A stretch of 32,279 bases of DNA from Gemmatimonadota bacterium (GTDB taxonomy: Bacteria > 4572-55 > J002): the NCBI GenBank assembly GCA_003697105.1, contig RFFQ01000105.1, forward strand, positions 1 through 32,279, written 5' to 3'. Under the pieces are notes generated by a model. The model did no database searches. It was not told the origin of the DNA and was given only the letters and a program-made list of their open reading frames with translations. Numbering within the stretch: position 1 is the stretch's first letter; each line of letters begins with the position of its first letter. Made by a program: the position numbers and the translations under genes. Of this stretch, positions 8,494 to 16,823 are shown piece by piece.

Positions 8494-8847
8494 ATGAAAA
8501 TTCAAAATTTTTATACGGATGTACCAGAGGGGCACATCCCGGAAGAGCTTTTTCAGGTTTGGGTTGAGCTGCCACACCTGAAGTTGGAACGCATCATCTC
8601 AACCGGACACGCAACACCACCGGGAGAGTGGTACGATCAAGCATGGGCGGAATGGGTAATGCTGCTACAAGGGCAAGCGGTACTCCGTTTTGCGGATGAT
8701 CCAGAACCGGTACACTTGCGACCGGGAGATTATCTGTTGATTCCCCCCCACTGCCGCCACCGGGTGGAATGGACAGACCCGGAGCACGTCACCCTTTGGT
8801 TAGCCGTTCATTTCCCGGCTAATTCGTTCCATCCAAAAAATACATAA
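8494..8847 (+). CDS. Small single-domain cupin protein
   Basis: 117 residues from the ATG at 8494. A cupin barrel is visible: 'PPGEWYDQAWAEWVMLLQGQAVLRF' carries cupin motif 1 in the E-W-V-x-x-L-x-G form, and 'LRPGDYLLIPPHCRHRVEW' is motif 2 with a PHCRHRV metal-site segment. The 'WYDQ..AEWV..LQG' pattern is typical of a widespread family of uncharacterised small cupins, so substrate and reaction are unknown. The frame stays open to an ATG at 8452, but the 8494 start (MKIQNFYTDVP) matches the usual family N-terminus. The last 29 bases overlap the convergent DUF255 gene. Confidence 0.85.
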   Translation: MKIQNFYTDVPEGHIPEELFQVWVELPHLKLERIISTGHATPPGEWYDQAWAEWVMLLQGQAVLRFADDPEPVHLRPGDYLLIPPHCRHRVEWTDPEHVTLWLAVHFPANSFHPKNT

Positions 8848-10678
8848 CAGCAAGGGCGTATGCCGCCGTCATATTCAATTGTTCAGCTTCCAGATACCGT
8901 CCACCAAAGGCATGGAGCGCCCGTTCCGCGCGCAATTTATAGGTGGCGTCGTCGCTGAGACGGCTTAAGTCAACCAGTGCCATGGCGGCTTCCGCATTAT
9001 CGATCATATCCTTTTCTGGGTAGCGGAGCTCACCGATAGCATGTTGCGGTGGTTGGATGTCCACATAGCCACCGTAATTGGTCTTCCGAAAACGGCGCTC
9101 CATCTCCTCCGCAATTCGTTTGGCGATAGTGAGGTATCGCTTCCGCTCGCGACCCTCCGTAGATTGAGCGACATCCAACACTGCCCGCAGGAGATAGACA
9201 TGATCCGTAAATTGCGGGATTTGGGTGCAATTCCCAGACGTTAGCACGGTATGGCGCACCCCGTTTGCTTCATCAAATGCCGCATCAAGTACGAAGTCCA
9301 AAGTTGCCTGTGCGAACGCCGTACAATCGGGGCGCTCCAGAATGTCACCGGCGCGCTGGTAAGCAGAAATTAACCGGGCGTTTGTTTCGACAAAAAGGGT
9401 ACTATCCACGGGGGGCGCTTCCCGTTGGAGCCGGGCATCTAGTAGTTTGGTTGCCGCACTGAGCACTTGCTGAGATACCGTTTGCACATCGATATTCAGC
9501 GTTTTTGCAATCTCCTCATACGGGGACGCGATATAAAGCACGTTACGGTTGGGGACATCGGGCATTTCTCCTCGATTTTGAATATCAAAGTAGAGTTCCA
9601 CCGCCCGCATTTCTTCCGGCAGAAGCACTGCCGCCGCTTCGCCTCGCCGCCAGGTGTAATATTCGCCATTGTCCCGGTCGTTCCGGTCGGCGGCTTGGCT
9701 ACTGTAAAAGCCGGGCATGTTCCGGCGCGAGAGGGTCATCCCCAGATAACGTACCACGCCTTCCGCCACCGAACGGTATCGCTCATCGTGCAACAGCTCG
9801 CCGGCATCGCCATAGACACGCAACATCTGAGCATTGTGCCTACCCAACTTTTCAAATTCCGGTAAAATCCAATCTCGTCCGGAGCAATACCGGTGGAATC
9901 CTCCACCGAGATGATCATGGATACCGCCATCCGCCATCGCATCCAAGGTTTGACGGAGCATTTTAATGGCTTGGACATTTTTCGTCCGGTCATAGTATGC
10001 CAGCAAAAAGCGCAAAACATAAGGTTGGGTAAATTTGGGCTGGTCACCAAACCCCCCGTTCACCAGATCGAACTCGGAGCGAATTAGTTTGAACGTTTCC
10101 TCCATCACCGTTTCATCAAAATTTCCAAAACTACTTTGGAATTTGCGCCGCATTTGGGTGCGTTTGGCGCGGTATTCTGGGATTTTATCGTAGATCGCAT
10201 CCTTATCACGCTCATAACTTTGGGCAATTCGTTGTAATTCCCGTAGCATTTGCGTGGGGGGATAGTACGTCCCCCCGGCAAGAATCTCACCGGTCGGCGT
10301 TAAAAAGATGGTGGAAGGATAACCGCCCATATTGTAACGCCGGTTAACGTCCGGGTAACGGTCACTATCCACGTTCACGGCGATAAAATTCTGCTGAACA
10401 AACGCCGTGATCGTCGGGTCTGTGTAGGTGGTACTTTCCATGACCCGGCACCAGTGACTCCAGGTATTGGTGAGATGTAACAGGACGGGCTTATCTTCTT
10501 GCTTGGCATATTCAAAGGTGGAATCTGACCAATACCGCCAGGTAATCATCCCTTGTTCGGCAGTCACCTGTTTTTCACTGGTGGAGAAATTTGTCTGGTG
10601 GGAGGGTTGGTTCTGACACCCGCTAAACCAAAGCATGATTCCGAGGGTCATCCACCGTGTGAGTCGAAAGACGCTCAT
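8819..10678 (-). CDS. DUF255/YyaL-type thioredoxin-fold lipoprotein
   Basis: 619 residues. A lipoprotein signal ends in FSGC (C21). Residues about 42-160 form the thioredoxin-like DUF255 domain, and the rest resembles the alpha/alpha six-hairpin barrel of YyaL/SPATA20 proteins. The family's usual CHWCHVM is here S74-H-W-C77-R-V-M, so only the second cysteine remains and a dithiol redox reaction is unlikely. Canonical YyaL proteins are normally cytosolic, so the lipobox is also unusual. The start codon overlaps the rarA stop (ATGA), so the two are translationally coupled. The substrate of the family is not known. Confidence 0.85.
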   Translation of the reverse strand: MSVFRLTRWMTLGIMLWFSGCQNQPSHQTNFSTSEKQVTAEQGMITWRYWSDSTFEYAKQEDKPVLLHLTNTWSHWCRVMESTTYTDPTITAFVQQNFIAVNVDSDRYPDVNRRYNMGGYPSTIFLTPTGEILAGGTYYPPTQMLRELQRIAQSYERDKDAIYDKIPEYRAKRTQMRRKFQSSFGNFDETVMEETFKLIRSEFDLVNGGFGDQPKFTQPYVLRFLLAYYDRTKNVQAIKMLRQTLDAMADGGIHDHLGGGFHRYCSGRDWILPEFEKLGRHNAQMLRVYGDAGELLHDERYRSVAEGVVRYLGMTLSRRNMPGFYSSQAADRNDRDNGEYYTWRRGEAAAVLLPEEMRAVELYFDIQNRGEMPDVPNRNVLYIASPYEEIAKTLNIDVQTVSQQVLSAATKLLDARLQREAPPVDSTLFVETNARLISAYQRAGDILERPDCTAFAQATLDFVLDAAFDEANGVRHTVLTSGNCTQIPQFTDHVYLLRAVLDVAQSTEGRERKRYLTIAKRIAEEMERRFRKTNYGGYVDIQPPQHAIGELRYPEKDMIDNAEAAMALVDLSRLSDDATYKLRAERALHAFGGRYLEAEQLNMTAAYALAVMYFLDGTN

Positions 10679-12018
10679 GGCTGTTCACCCCGTTTTTTCT
10701 GGCGTAATCGATTCCAATAATCGAGCCGTTTTTTGATTTCTCGCTCGAAACCACGCTCAATTGGGTGATAAATTGTTGTGCCATGTAGATTTTCTGGGAG
10801 ACAATCCATTGCAGTCACCCCGTCGGGATCATTATGAGCATATTGATAATCTTTGCCGTATTGAAGGTGCTTCATTAGCGTTGTGGGGGCATTCCGTAGA
10901 TGCAAAGGAACCGGTTGGGCGGAGGTTTCTAAGGCGAAACGCCGGGCACGATCATAGGCTTGATAAACGGAGTTGCTCTTGGGGGCCGTTGCGAGATAAA
11001 TAACCAATTGGGCGAGGGCATTATTTGCTTCCGGCATACCGATGAAGTGGGTTGCTTGCTGGACACTCACCGCCAATATCAGTGCTTGGGGGTCGGCATT
11101 GCCTATATCTTCTGAGGCAAACCGGATCAACCGGCGCACGATGTAAAGTGGCTCTTCTCCAGCTTCTAACATCCGTGCCAGCCAATACAATCCGGCATCG
11201 GGATCGCTGTTACGAAGACTTTTGTGCAAGGCAGAAATCAAGTTATAATGTTCTTCGCCGGTTTTGTCATAGAGCAATGTTTTCCGTTGAGCGGCATTTT
11301 GAACGTGGGCTAACGTCAATATTAATCGATTATCTTCGGTCGGTTTGGCGGTATTCAGCGCAATTTCCAGCAGATTAAGTGCGGTACGGGCATCCCCATT
11401 GGCAATTTGCACCATAAAATGAAGTGCCTTTTCTTCAATTTCAATGGACTGGGATCCAAATCCGTTTTTTTCATCGCGAATCGCACGTTCCACGATGGTT
11501 TGCAGGGCGGCTTCGTCCAGCATATTCAACGTAAACACCCGTAATCGGGAGAGCAACGCCGAATTGATTTCAAACGAGGGATTTTCGGTGGTTGCACCAA
11601 TAAGGGTGACCGTTCCTTGTTCCACATGGGGCAGGAGTGCATCCTGCTGCGCTTTGTTAAAGCGGTGAATCTCATCGATAAATAGAATCGTGCGCGTATT
11701 CGACATTTTTAGCCGTGCTTGAGCCGCTGCCACAATTTCCCGGATGTCTTTCACACCTCCTAGTACGGCACTGAACGGTATAAAAACGCTTTCGGTAACA
11801 TTGGCGATAATATGGGCGAGGGTTGTTTTGCCGGTGCCTGGTGGTCCCCAAAAGATCATTGAACTGATATTATCCTGATCGATCATCTGGCGTAAAACGT
11901 TGCCGGGACCTAACAGATGATCCTGACCGACAATATCGTCTAAGCAGTGGGGTCGCATTCGATCTGCTAACGGTTTCACCAACGGATGGTCTTCGGAACG
12001 CCGGTCGAAAAAATCCAT
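10675..12018 (-). CDS. rarA: Replication-associated recombination protein A (RarA/MgsA AAA+ ATPase)
   Basis: 447 residues, the normal family length. Walker A is GPPGTGKT at 58-65, Walker B is [10 protein letters not shown] at 111-120, and sensor 1 is [10 protein letters not shown] at 141-150. The N-terminus ([17 protein letters not shown]) is typical, and the C-terminal part matches the RarA tetramerisation region. RarA acts at stalled replication forks and single-strand DNA ends in the cytoplasm. The ATG at 12018 has AAAGGTG upstream. It is first in a two-gene unit with the DUF255 lipoprotein. Confidence 0.95.
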   Translation of the reverse strand: MDFFDRRSEDHPLVKPLADRMRPHCLDDIVGQDHLLGPGNVLRQMIDQDNISSMIFWGPPGTGKTTLAHIIANVTESVFIPFSAVLGGVKDIREIVAAAQARLKMSNTRTILFIDEIHRFNKAQQDALLPHVEQGTVTLIGATTENPSFEINSALLSRLRVFTLNMLDEAALQTIVERAIRDEKNGFGSQSIEIEEKALHFMVQIANGDARTALNLLEIALNTAKPTEDNRLILTLAHVQNAAQRKTLLYDKTGEEHYNLISALHKSLRNSDPDAGLYWLARMLEAGEEPLYIVRRLIRFASEDIGNADPQALILAVSVQQATHFIGMPEANNALAQLVIYLATAPKSNSVYQAYDRARRFALETSAQPVPLHLRNAPTTLMKHLQYGKDYQYAHNDPDGVTAMDCLPENLHGTTIYHPIERGFEREIKKRLDYWNRLRQKKRGEQP

Positions 12019-12051
12019 GACAACACCTTTGGTTGGAAGTCAATTAGGGGG

Positions 12052-12080
12052 TTGCATTTCCTCAAAAAATACCATAGTAT
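12052..12080 (+). promoter_or_regulatory. Promoter for the KdsC-like gene, overlapping the rarA promoter
   Basis: TTGCAT (12052-12057), 17-bp spacer, TAGTAT (12075-12080), with a predicted start near 12087, 40 bases before the ATG at 12127. Confidence 0.55.
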
Positions 12081-12094
12081 GAGGCAATTGTCAA
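12066..12094 (-). promoter_or_regulatory. Promoter for rarA, overlapping the KdsC-like promoter
   Basis: Minus strand: TTGACA (12094-12089), 17-bp spacer, TATTTT (12071-12066), with a predicted start near 12059. Its -10 lies next to the opposite-strand -10, and the two promoters occupy the same 43 bp. Confidence 0.6.
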
Positions 12095-12126
12095 TTTCTT
12101 ATCCCTAAATGTGGAGACGGAGCAAA

Positions 12127-12651
12127 ATGAATATCAAACTGTTTGTGATGGATGTGGACGGGGTGCTGAGCGATGGTATTTACATTGGCGAGAACGTGAG
12201 CACTGGGGGAAAAATTGAATTCAAACGCTTTAGCCCCAAAGATGGACAAGCGATTAAAATGATGGCAGATGCCGGTATTGAAGTGGCGATCATCTCAGCT
12301 CGACGCTCTCAAGCCGTCGAACAGCGTGCCCGAGAATTGAAAATTGCCCATGTATATTTGGGTGTCGAAGATAAGCGCCACAAATTAAACCAGCTAATGG
12401 CAGAACTGAATGTTTCAAAAGATGAAACCGCCTATGTCGGGGATGATTTCGGGGATTTACGGGCAATGCAAATTGCCGGAATACCCGTTGCCCCCGCAGA
12501 TGCCGCCGCAGAAGCAAAATTAATTGCGGAAAGCAACCCCAATGGCTTTGTAACCCACGCCCCCGGCGGTCATGGCGCCGTACGAGAAGCCATCGAACGT
12601 ATCCTGCGCGATATGGGCATCTGGACACAGGTGATCGCCAAATGGATGTGA
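12127..12651 (+). CDS. KdsC-like HAD phosphatase (3-deoxy-D-manno-octulosonate 8-phosphate phosphatase family)
   Basis: 174 residues, a cap-less C0-type HAD enzyme. Visible motifs are D9-x-D11-G-V-L-S-D-G (motif I with nucleophile and acid), IISAR (motif II), a lysine in the KRHKL segment (motif III) and YVGDDFGDLRAM (motif IV). The 'DVDGVLSDG' and 'FSPKDGQAIKMM' stretches are typical of KdsC, which releases phosphate from Kdo-8-P during LPS inner-core synthesis, usually as a tetramer. No kdsA, kdsB or kdsD is adjacent, so a related sugar-acid phosphatase is possible. An in-frame ATG at 12109 exists, but GGAG sits 4-10 bases before 12127. Confidence 0.88.
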   Translation: MNIKLFVMDVDGVLSDGIYIGENVSTGGKIEFKRFSPKDGQAIKMMADAGIEVAIISARRSQAVEQRARELKIAHVYLGVEDKRHKLNQLMAELNVSKDETAYVGDDFGDLRAMQIAGIPVAPADAAAEAKLIAESNPNGFVTHAPGGHGAVREAIERILRDMGIWTQVIAKWM

Positions 12652-12661
12652 TAGCATGGTT

Positions 12662-12692
12662 GGCAATGAATAATGATCATTAGCTAATTGCC
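12662..12692. terminator. Possible bidirectional hairpin between convergent genes
   Basis: GGCAAT (12662-12667) pairs with ATTGCC (12687-12692) around an inner palindrome TAATGATCATTA. No T-run follows, and the right arm overlaps the transporter stop codon, so it is weakly supported. Confidence 0.25.
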
Positions 12693-13988
12693 CACGGTAA
12701 ACGGTTCATCCATCAGTTTTTTGACGTCCACAAGAGCCAGTAGTATGAAGCCAATAATGAAAAAGGCAAGTAAAGCTAAAATTGCCGGACGGGATGAGCC
12801 GGTCATTTGCCGCACCACCCCAAACATGAACATCCCGAAGATACCGGAAAATTTGCTGAAGACGGAGTAAAAGCCGTAAAATTCGCCAGCGGCTTCTACC
12901 GGAATGATGGCACCATAAAGTGAACGGCTTAGAGATGCCGTACCACCCATTACCACACCGACAATAACGCCTAATACCATAAAACCGGCGGCATTCTGGA
13001 GATAATATGCATAAACCAGTACACCGCACCAGACCACTAGGGAGATCATCAACGCCGATTTTGCCGAGATTTTCTCACCGAGCCAACCAAAAAAGAAGGC
13101 GCCCCCAAATGCCACAAACTGGATGATCAGCAATGTCACCATGAGGACGGTCGTACTTAAGCCCAACTCGGCGCCGCCGTAAATGGTCGCCATCTTGATG
13201 ACGGTCTGTAAGCCGTCATTGTAAATCATGTAAGCGAATAAAAAAAGAACCAAATGCTTGAAATTTTTAAGCTTACATATAGTTTGCCATGTTCGCTGGA
13301 TGCCAATCTTCAGGTAAGAGAGTTTTGATTCCAAATCCGGCGGGCGTGTTTTCACCGCGGAGGATTCTTTCAACAGCACCACGGTGAACAGCGAAAATCC
13401 AGCCCACCAGAGCGCGGCAGTCAACATCGCAATTTGTGAAGCAAGGGTCTGCGAGATACCGATTTTGGCGTGGAGCGAAATCAGCGCCAGCGAACCGGCA
13501 AAGTGCAACCCCCCGCCCAAATATCCGAAGGCGTATCCTTTACCGGAAACCCAATCTAACTTATCTTCAGAAGCAATTTGGGGGAGAAAAGCATCGTAAA
13601 AGACGTTTGCACCCACAAAGCCCACTTGCGAGAGAAAGTAGAAGACTAACGTCATCCACACATCCCCGCTATTGCAAAAAAAGAGCAATGCCGCAAAAAG
13701 ACTGCCCCCGTAGCAGAATGCCATCAAAAAGCGTTTTTTGGAAGCGGAAAAGTCGGAAATAGCGCCCAAAATGGGTGCTAGCAGAAAAATCACCAACGTG
13801 GCGGCGCTGTTGGCAAATCCCCACAGGCTTTCAGCGGCATAATAATGCCGACCAATCAATACACCCGCCGGGGGAACCACCACTTTCAGAAAAAAAATGG
13901 GCAAAATCGCCACCGCTGTTGTGGTGATGTAGGCGGAATTTGCCCAGTCATACATTGCCCAGCCAAATATCTGTTTTTTATCGTTCAT
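12684..13988 (-). CDS. Atg22/UMF1-type MFS transporter
   Basis: 434 residues, polytopic with about 12 hydrophobic segments. The N-terminus 'FGWAMYDWANSAYITT' is the signature of the Atg22-like UMF1 branch of the major facilitator superfamily. In fungi Atg22 exports amino acids from the vacuole; the bacterial substrates are not known. The ATG at 13988 lacks a recognisable Shine-Dalgarno and overlaps the end of a small open frame by 11 bases, so coupling is possible. It is probably the last gene of the STAS-HAD unit, ending against the convergent KdsC-like gene. Confidence 0.9.
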   Translation of the reverse strand: MNDKKQIFGWAMYDWANSAYITTTAVAILPIFFLKVVVPPAGVLIGRHYYAAESLWGFANSAATLVIFLLAPILGAISDFSASKKRFLMAFCYGGSLFAALLFFCNSGDVWMTLVFYFLSQVGFVGANVFYDAFLPQIASEDKLDWVSGKGYAFGYLGGGLHFAGSLALISLHAKIGISQTLASQIAMLTAALWWAGFSLFTVVLLKESSAVKTRPPDLESKLSYLKIGIQRTWQTICKLKNFKHLVLFLFAYMIYNDGLQTVIKMATIYGGAELGLSTTVLMVTLLIIQFVAFGGAFFFGWLGEKISAKSALMISLVVWCGVLVYAYYLQNAAGFMVLGVIVGVVMGGTASLSRSLYGAIIPVEAAGEFYGFYSVFSKFSGIFGMFMFGVVRQMTGSSRPAILALLAFFIIGFILLALVDVKKLMDEPFTVGN

Positions 13989-14154
13989 CAGCAGTGTGAG
14001 GTATGGAATTGGGGTTTAGGTAGCTTTGTTGCTGGCGAGTGCAGGCATGTAGGGCTGGGGGATGCCATTCTATGCCGTGGCATAGGTTGATGTAGTACCA
14101 TCCAAGCCAGAAAGACTCATTGTGAACGTGACGGGTTTCGGTGTAAAAACGCAT
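13978..14154 (-). CDS. Small open frame of unknown reality (58 codons)
   Basis: ATG at 14154 to TAA at 13978, filling the 173-bp gap between the HAD-IIA and MFS genes. The predicted peptide is rich in Trp, His and Tyr (for example SFWLGWYYINLCHGIEW) and resembles nothing I recognise. It has no Shine-Dalgarno. Its end overlaps the transporter start by 11 bases, which would suit translational coupling. A chance open frame of this length is quite possible. Confidence 0.2.
   Translation of the reverse strand: MRFYTETRHVHNESFWLGWYYINLCHGIEWHPPALHACTRQQQSYLNPNSIPHTADER
14070..14085. promoter_or_regulatory. Perfect dyad CTATGCC-GT-GGCATAG, possible operator
   Basis: A 7-bp inverted repeat with a 2-bp centre, 82 bases upstream of the MFS start. 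A further ATGCCA lies at 14062-14067. The symmetry suits a dimeric repressor site, but I see no regulator gene nearby and no clear promoter around it. It could also be a simple hairpin. Confidence 0.3.
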
Positions 14155-14161
14155 GGAGGGT

Positions 14162-14938
14162 TTAAAGAAGATCGATCAAATCGGCGATAGAATTGATAAC
14201 TAAATCCGGTGAAACGGTAGATTTGCTGACGATATCCTCCCGATATTTACCGGTTTTAACCAGAATACCTTCAATGCTGACACCTTGCGCCCCGCGAATA
14301 TCCGTTTCAATGTCATCACCAATCATGACCACTTGATGCGGTGGCAGCCCTAAATCCTCCAAAGCTGTGCGGAAGAACCGGGGTGCGGGTTTACCAAAAA
14401 TGGTAGCATTTTTATCGGCAGCAAATTCCAATAAGGCGACATACGCCCCAGCATCCAGACAAAGCCCATCGGCACGCCGCCAATACCGGTTTTTTTGGAA
14501 TGCCAGAAGTTCAGCACCGTTCATCAAGCACCGGAATGCTGTGTTGAGCCGCTCATAAGTAAACGCTTCGCCTAAATCGCCTACAACCACGTATGTGGGG
14601 TGCTCATCCTCTTGGCGGATACCGGCAAAATCTGGCAGAAGGGCTTCATTCATCACAAAATGAGCCGAAGCCTCCGGCTGTTGTTGGAGGTGATGCAAGG
14701 CGGCATACGGCGCACTAATAATTTCGTGTTTTTCAATGGGGAAACCCATCCCGGTCAGTTCCGCATGGAGCATATCGCGGGTTTTCCGGGTGGTATTGGT
14801 CAAAAATCGTAAGGCAAACCCTTCTTCGCGCATGGCAGTGATACACTCCACGGCGCCTGCAATGGGCTGCTGATCGATGTAAAGAACACCGTCAATATCG
14901 ATTAGAAATCCAGAAATTAGCTCAAACATCTCACTCAT
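14162..14938 (-). CDS. HAD-IIA phosphatase (LHPP/NagD-like)
   Basis: 258 residues. HAD motifs are D14-x-D16-G-V-L-Y (nucleophile and acid), FLTNTTRK (motif II), the GKPAPRFF lysine (motif III) and VVMIGDDIETDIRGAQ (motif IV). Motif spacing fits subclass IIA with a C2 cap, closest in pattern to the LHPP/HAD-IIA-hyp3 group, which acts on phospho-histidine/lysine or pyrophosphate; the real substrate is unknown. The start overlaps the upstream STAS gene by 8 bases, so the two are co-translated. The nearby M4 could be the true start. The pairing with a STAS protein is suggestive but not explained. Confidence 0.85.
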   Translation of the reverse strand: MSEMFELISGFLIDIDGVLYIDQQPIAGAVECITAMREEGFALRFLTNTTRKTRDMLHAELTGMGFPIEKHEIISAPYAALHHLQQQPEASAHFVMNEALLPDFAGIRQEDEHPTYVVVGDLGEAFTYERLNTAFRCLMNGAELLAFQKNRYWRRADGLCLDAGAYVALLEFAADKNATIFGKPAPRFFRTALEDLGLPPHQVVMIGDDIETDIRGAQGVSIEGILVKTGKYREDIVSKSTVSPDLVINSIADLIDLL

Positions 14939-15350
14939 GGGGTAGATCGATCCCTTCTGACAATGGGTGGTACTGGGTGTAAACGCCGGGAAATTCTAAA
15001 ATACCAACGTATTCAAATATCGGATAGACTTTGCTTTCCCGGTTCAAAACCAGCAACATGGAGGCTTCCTGACGGTGCAACTTTTGGGCAATTTGGGCAA
15101 TGTGCCCCACCCCGACGGAGTTAATATATCCCAGATCGTAAAAATCCAGCACAACCGTTTCACCGGCTTTAACTTTACCGATCCAATCCCCGGCGGGGTT
15201 CGCGATACCGGTAAAAACGGTATCCGCATTAAGCGAATGCAACTCGCCTTTGAACGTGAAGACCACCGCGGTGGGGTATTCCTCCGGCATAACAACTCCA
15301 ACGGTAAGGTCTTCCAAACGGGTGGTTTCCAGTGGTTTTAGTTCCCGCAT
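14931..15350 (-). CDS. STAS-domain protein (anti-sigma factor antagonist-like)
   Basis: 139 residues. The STAS fold shows as strand 'TAVVFTFKGELHSLNAD', then 'GETVVLDFYDLGYINSVGVGHI', with the serine in the position phosphorylated in SpoIIAA-type proteins, and a helix 'AQIAQKLHRQ'. In SpoIIAA-type proteins this binds an anti-sigma kinase in a partner switch; none is visible here. The frame is open to an ATG at 15389, but that codon falls on the predicted transcription start of the promoter at 15396-15424, while the ATG at 15350 has AAAGGGG upstream. I therefore take 15350. It overlaps the HAD-IIA gene by 8 bases. Confidence 0.8.
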   Translation of the reverse strand: MRELKPLETTRLEDLTVGVVMPEEYPTAVVFTFKGELHSLNADTVFTGIANPAGDWIGKVKAGETVVLDFYDLGYINSVGVGHIAQIAQKLHRQEASMLLVLNRESKVYPIFEYVGILEFPGVYTQYHPLSEGIDLPHE

Positions 15351-15395
15351 AAGGTTATCCCCTTTCCCAACGATACGTAAGCGTTTCATTACGGC

Positions 15396-15424
15396 ACTAT
15401 ACCATATCCGCAGGGGGTTGGCAA
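15396..15424 (-). promoter_or_regulatory. Sigma70-type promoter for the STAS-HAD unit
   Basis: Minus strand: TTGCCA (15424-15419), 17-bp spacer, TATAGT (15401-15396), with a predicted start near 15389. It sits just past the stop of the Ig-like lipoprotein gene. It decides the STAS start codon because the longer frame would begin at +1. Confidence 0.65.
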
Positions 15425-15439
15425 GAAAAAAGTCGGCGG

Positions 15440-16819
15440 TTACGGTTTACGTGCCGGTACGGGGAGAAACTTCCATTCCAGAGGGGTTTTTAACGGATTT
15501 CCGGAGAGGTCACAGGCGGTACTGTCCAAGGTGGCGGTGTATTGCACGACCCATTGGAGATATTCCTCGGGTTGAAACCGCAAAATCAGCGGTGTTTCCC
15601 AGTGGAATTTCCCCGGAATAGGCGTATTGCGGGCGGTTTCCTTCAGAGAAAACGCCGCTTCTACCCGGGAGGAATCGACCCATTCGTCAAACGCCACTTC
15701 AACGGTAATATCGATAGCCGCCGGGGTGGCATGAGGGGGTGGAAAAACGCGGACCACCGTGGGAGGGAGCGTGTCGGGTAGGGTTGTGCCCTGAAAACGA
15801 AATCCCCCTGCGGGTAGGTACAATGTATTTCCGGCTAAATCAGTGAGGGTGGTATCCGCAAAAAAAGCATACGTCGTATCCTGCTGCGGTGCGGTCAAAA
15901 AGCGCAGTTGGGTGCGCTTAGGCGGGGATTCCGCCCGGTTATGGAGAAGATACATATCCAGCAACGGTAGTTGCACCCCCAAGGTATCCGTCAGGGTGAA
16001 GGCATGTAGGCTGAGTAGTGAGTCCGCTTGCAATTGCTCGCTGAATTCGACGGTAATCATGCGGTGATGTTCCGCTCGAATCGTGCGGATGTAGGGGTGC
16101 GCGGTATCCGTGATTGCCAATTTAAGCGGTATCCCCGACACCACCGGTTGGTCTGCGGTCAGATGGAGGTCAAGCTCCGTGCCGGCATCAACCCCCCTAT
16201 CAAACACATCATTACGGTTCAAATCTTTAAATATTTCAACGTGATATTGCCCCAAGCGCAGGTAATTCAATTCAAATGTACCGTCTCGCGTGCTTTTGGT
16301 CTGGTAAAGGGGTTCTTCTGTCGAATCGGCTACATCAAACAGCCGGATAGTGGCGGCATTGATGTACCGTTCTTCGCCGAGCAACTTCCCTGAAATACGT
16401 CCGTTATCAAGGATATCGCCGGTAGAAAAGGCGAAGGTAAACACAGAATCTTGACGGACGTTGTGCCGGTCTCGGTAGCCGCTGAGGGTGACGACGTAGG
16501 TTTGATCTTCTCGGAGGGGGGATTTGGGCTGGAGGATATAGGTTGTGCCCATTGTTTCGAGCGTTAATTTACCAAGAGGCGGGGTCGCTTTGATGGCAGG
16601 CAAGATCGATTTGGTACTCAGTTTTTCGCTGAAGGTGATCTCAATTTCCGGCTGGCGCACTACATTACAAGTACCGGGTTTTGGCGAAATATCAATAATC
16701 GTCGGGGGGGTTTCATCCGCCGGACCACCGGGAGGCGCCGCCATACGGGCACAACTGGCCGCCAGTACCACGAGAATACCGGAGAGGAACAGCCGGAGCA
16801 TAAGCGATTCCCATCGCAT
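15440..16819 (-). CDS. Lipoprotein with SbsA-type Ig-like domains
   Basis: 459 residues. A lipoprotein signal ends in LAASC, followed by the 'PPGGPADETPP' linker seen in a common FCB-group family. An Ig-like domain (about 38-135) begins 'PPTIIDISPKPGTCNVVRQPEIEITFSE'. A small CNA-B/SdrD-like repeat follows ('LRLGQYHVEIFKDLNRNDVFDRG', about 140-220). Two further Ig-like parts contain 'VEFSEQLQ' and 'PPTVVRVFPPPHATP'. Likely anchored in the outer membrane; function unknown. Starts at 16819 or, seven codons in, at 16801 are both possible. It is 4 bases from the EIIA gene upstream, in one operon with it. Confidence 0.85.
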   Translation of the reverse strand: MRWESLMLRLFLSGILVVLAASCARMAAPPGGPADETPPTIIDISPKPGTCNVVRQPEIEITFSEKLSTKSILPAIKATPPLGKLTLETMGTTYILQPKSPLREDQTYVVTLSGYRDRHNVRQDSVFTFAFSTGDILDNGRISGKLLGEERYINAATIRLFDVADSTEEPLYQTKSTRDGTFELNYLRLGQYHVEIFKDLNRNDVFDRGVDAGTELDLHLTADQPVVSGIPLKLAITDTAHPYIRTIRAEHHRMITVEFSEQLQADSLLSLHAFTLTDTLGVQLPLLDMYLLHNRAESPPKRTQLRFLTAPQQDTTYAFFADTTLTDLAGNTLYLPAGGFRFQGTTLPDTLPPTVVRVFPPPHATPAAIDITVEVAFDEWVDSSRVEAAFSLKETARNTPIPGKFHWETPLILRFQPEEYLQWVVQYTATLDSTACDLSGNPLKTPLEWKFLPVPARKP

Positions 16820-16823
16820 GACC

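Noticed and set aside
13978-14154. Remnant of an IS110-type transposase (product begins MRFYT)
   Set aside because: Only the first five residues resemble the IS110 N-terminus; no DEDD motifs and no inverted repeats or target duplications nearby.
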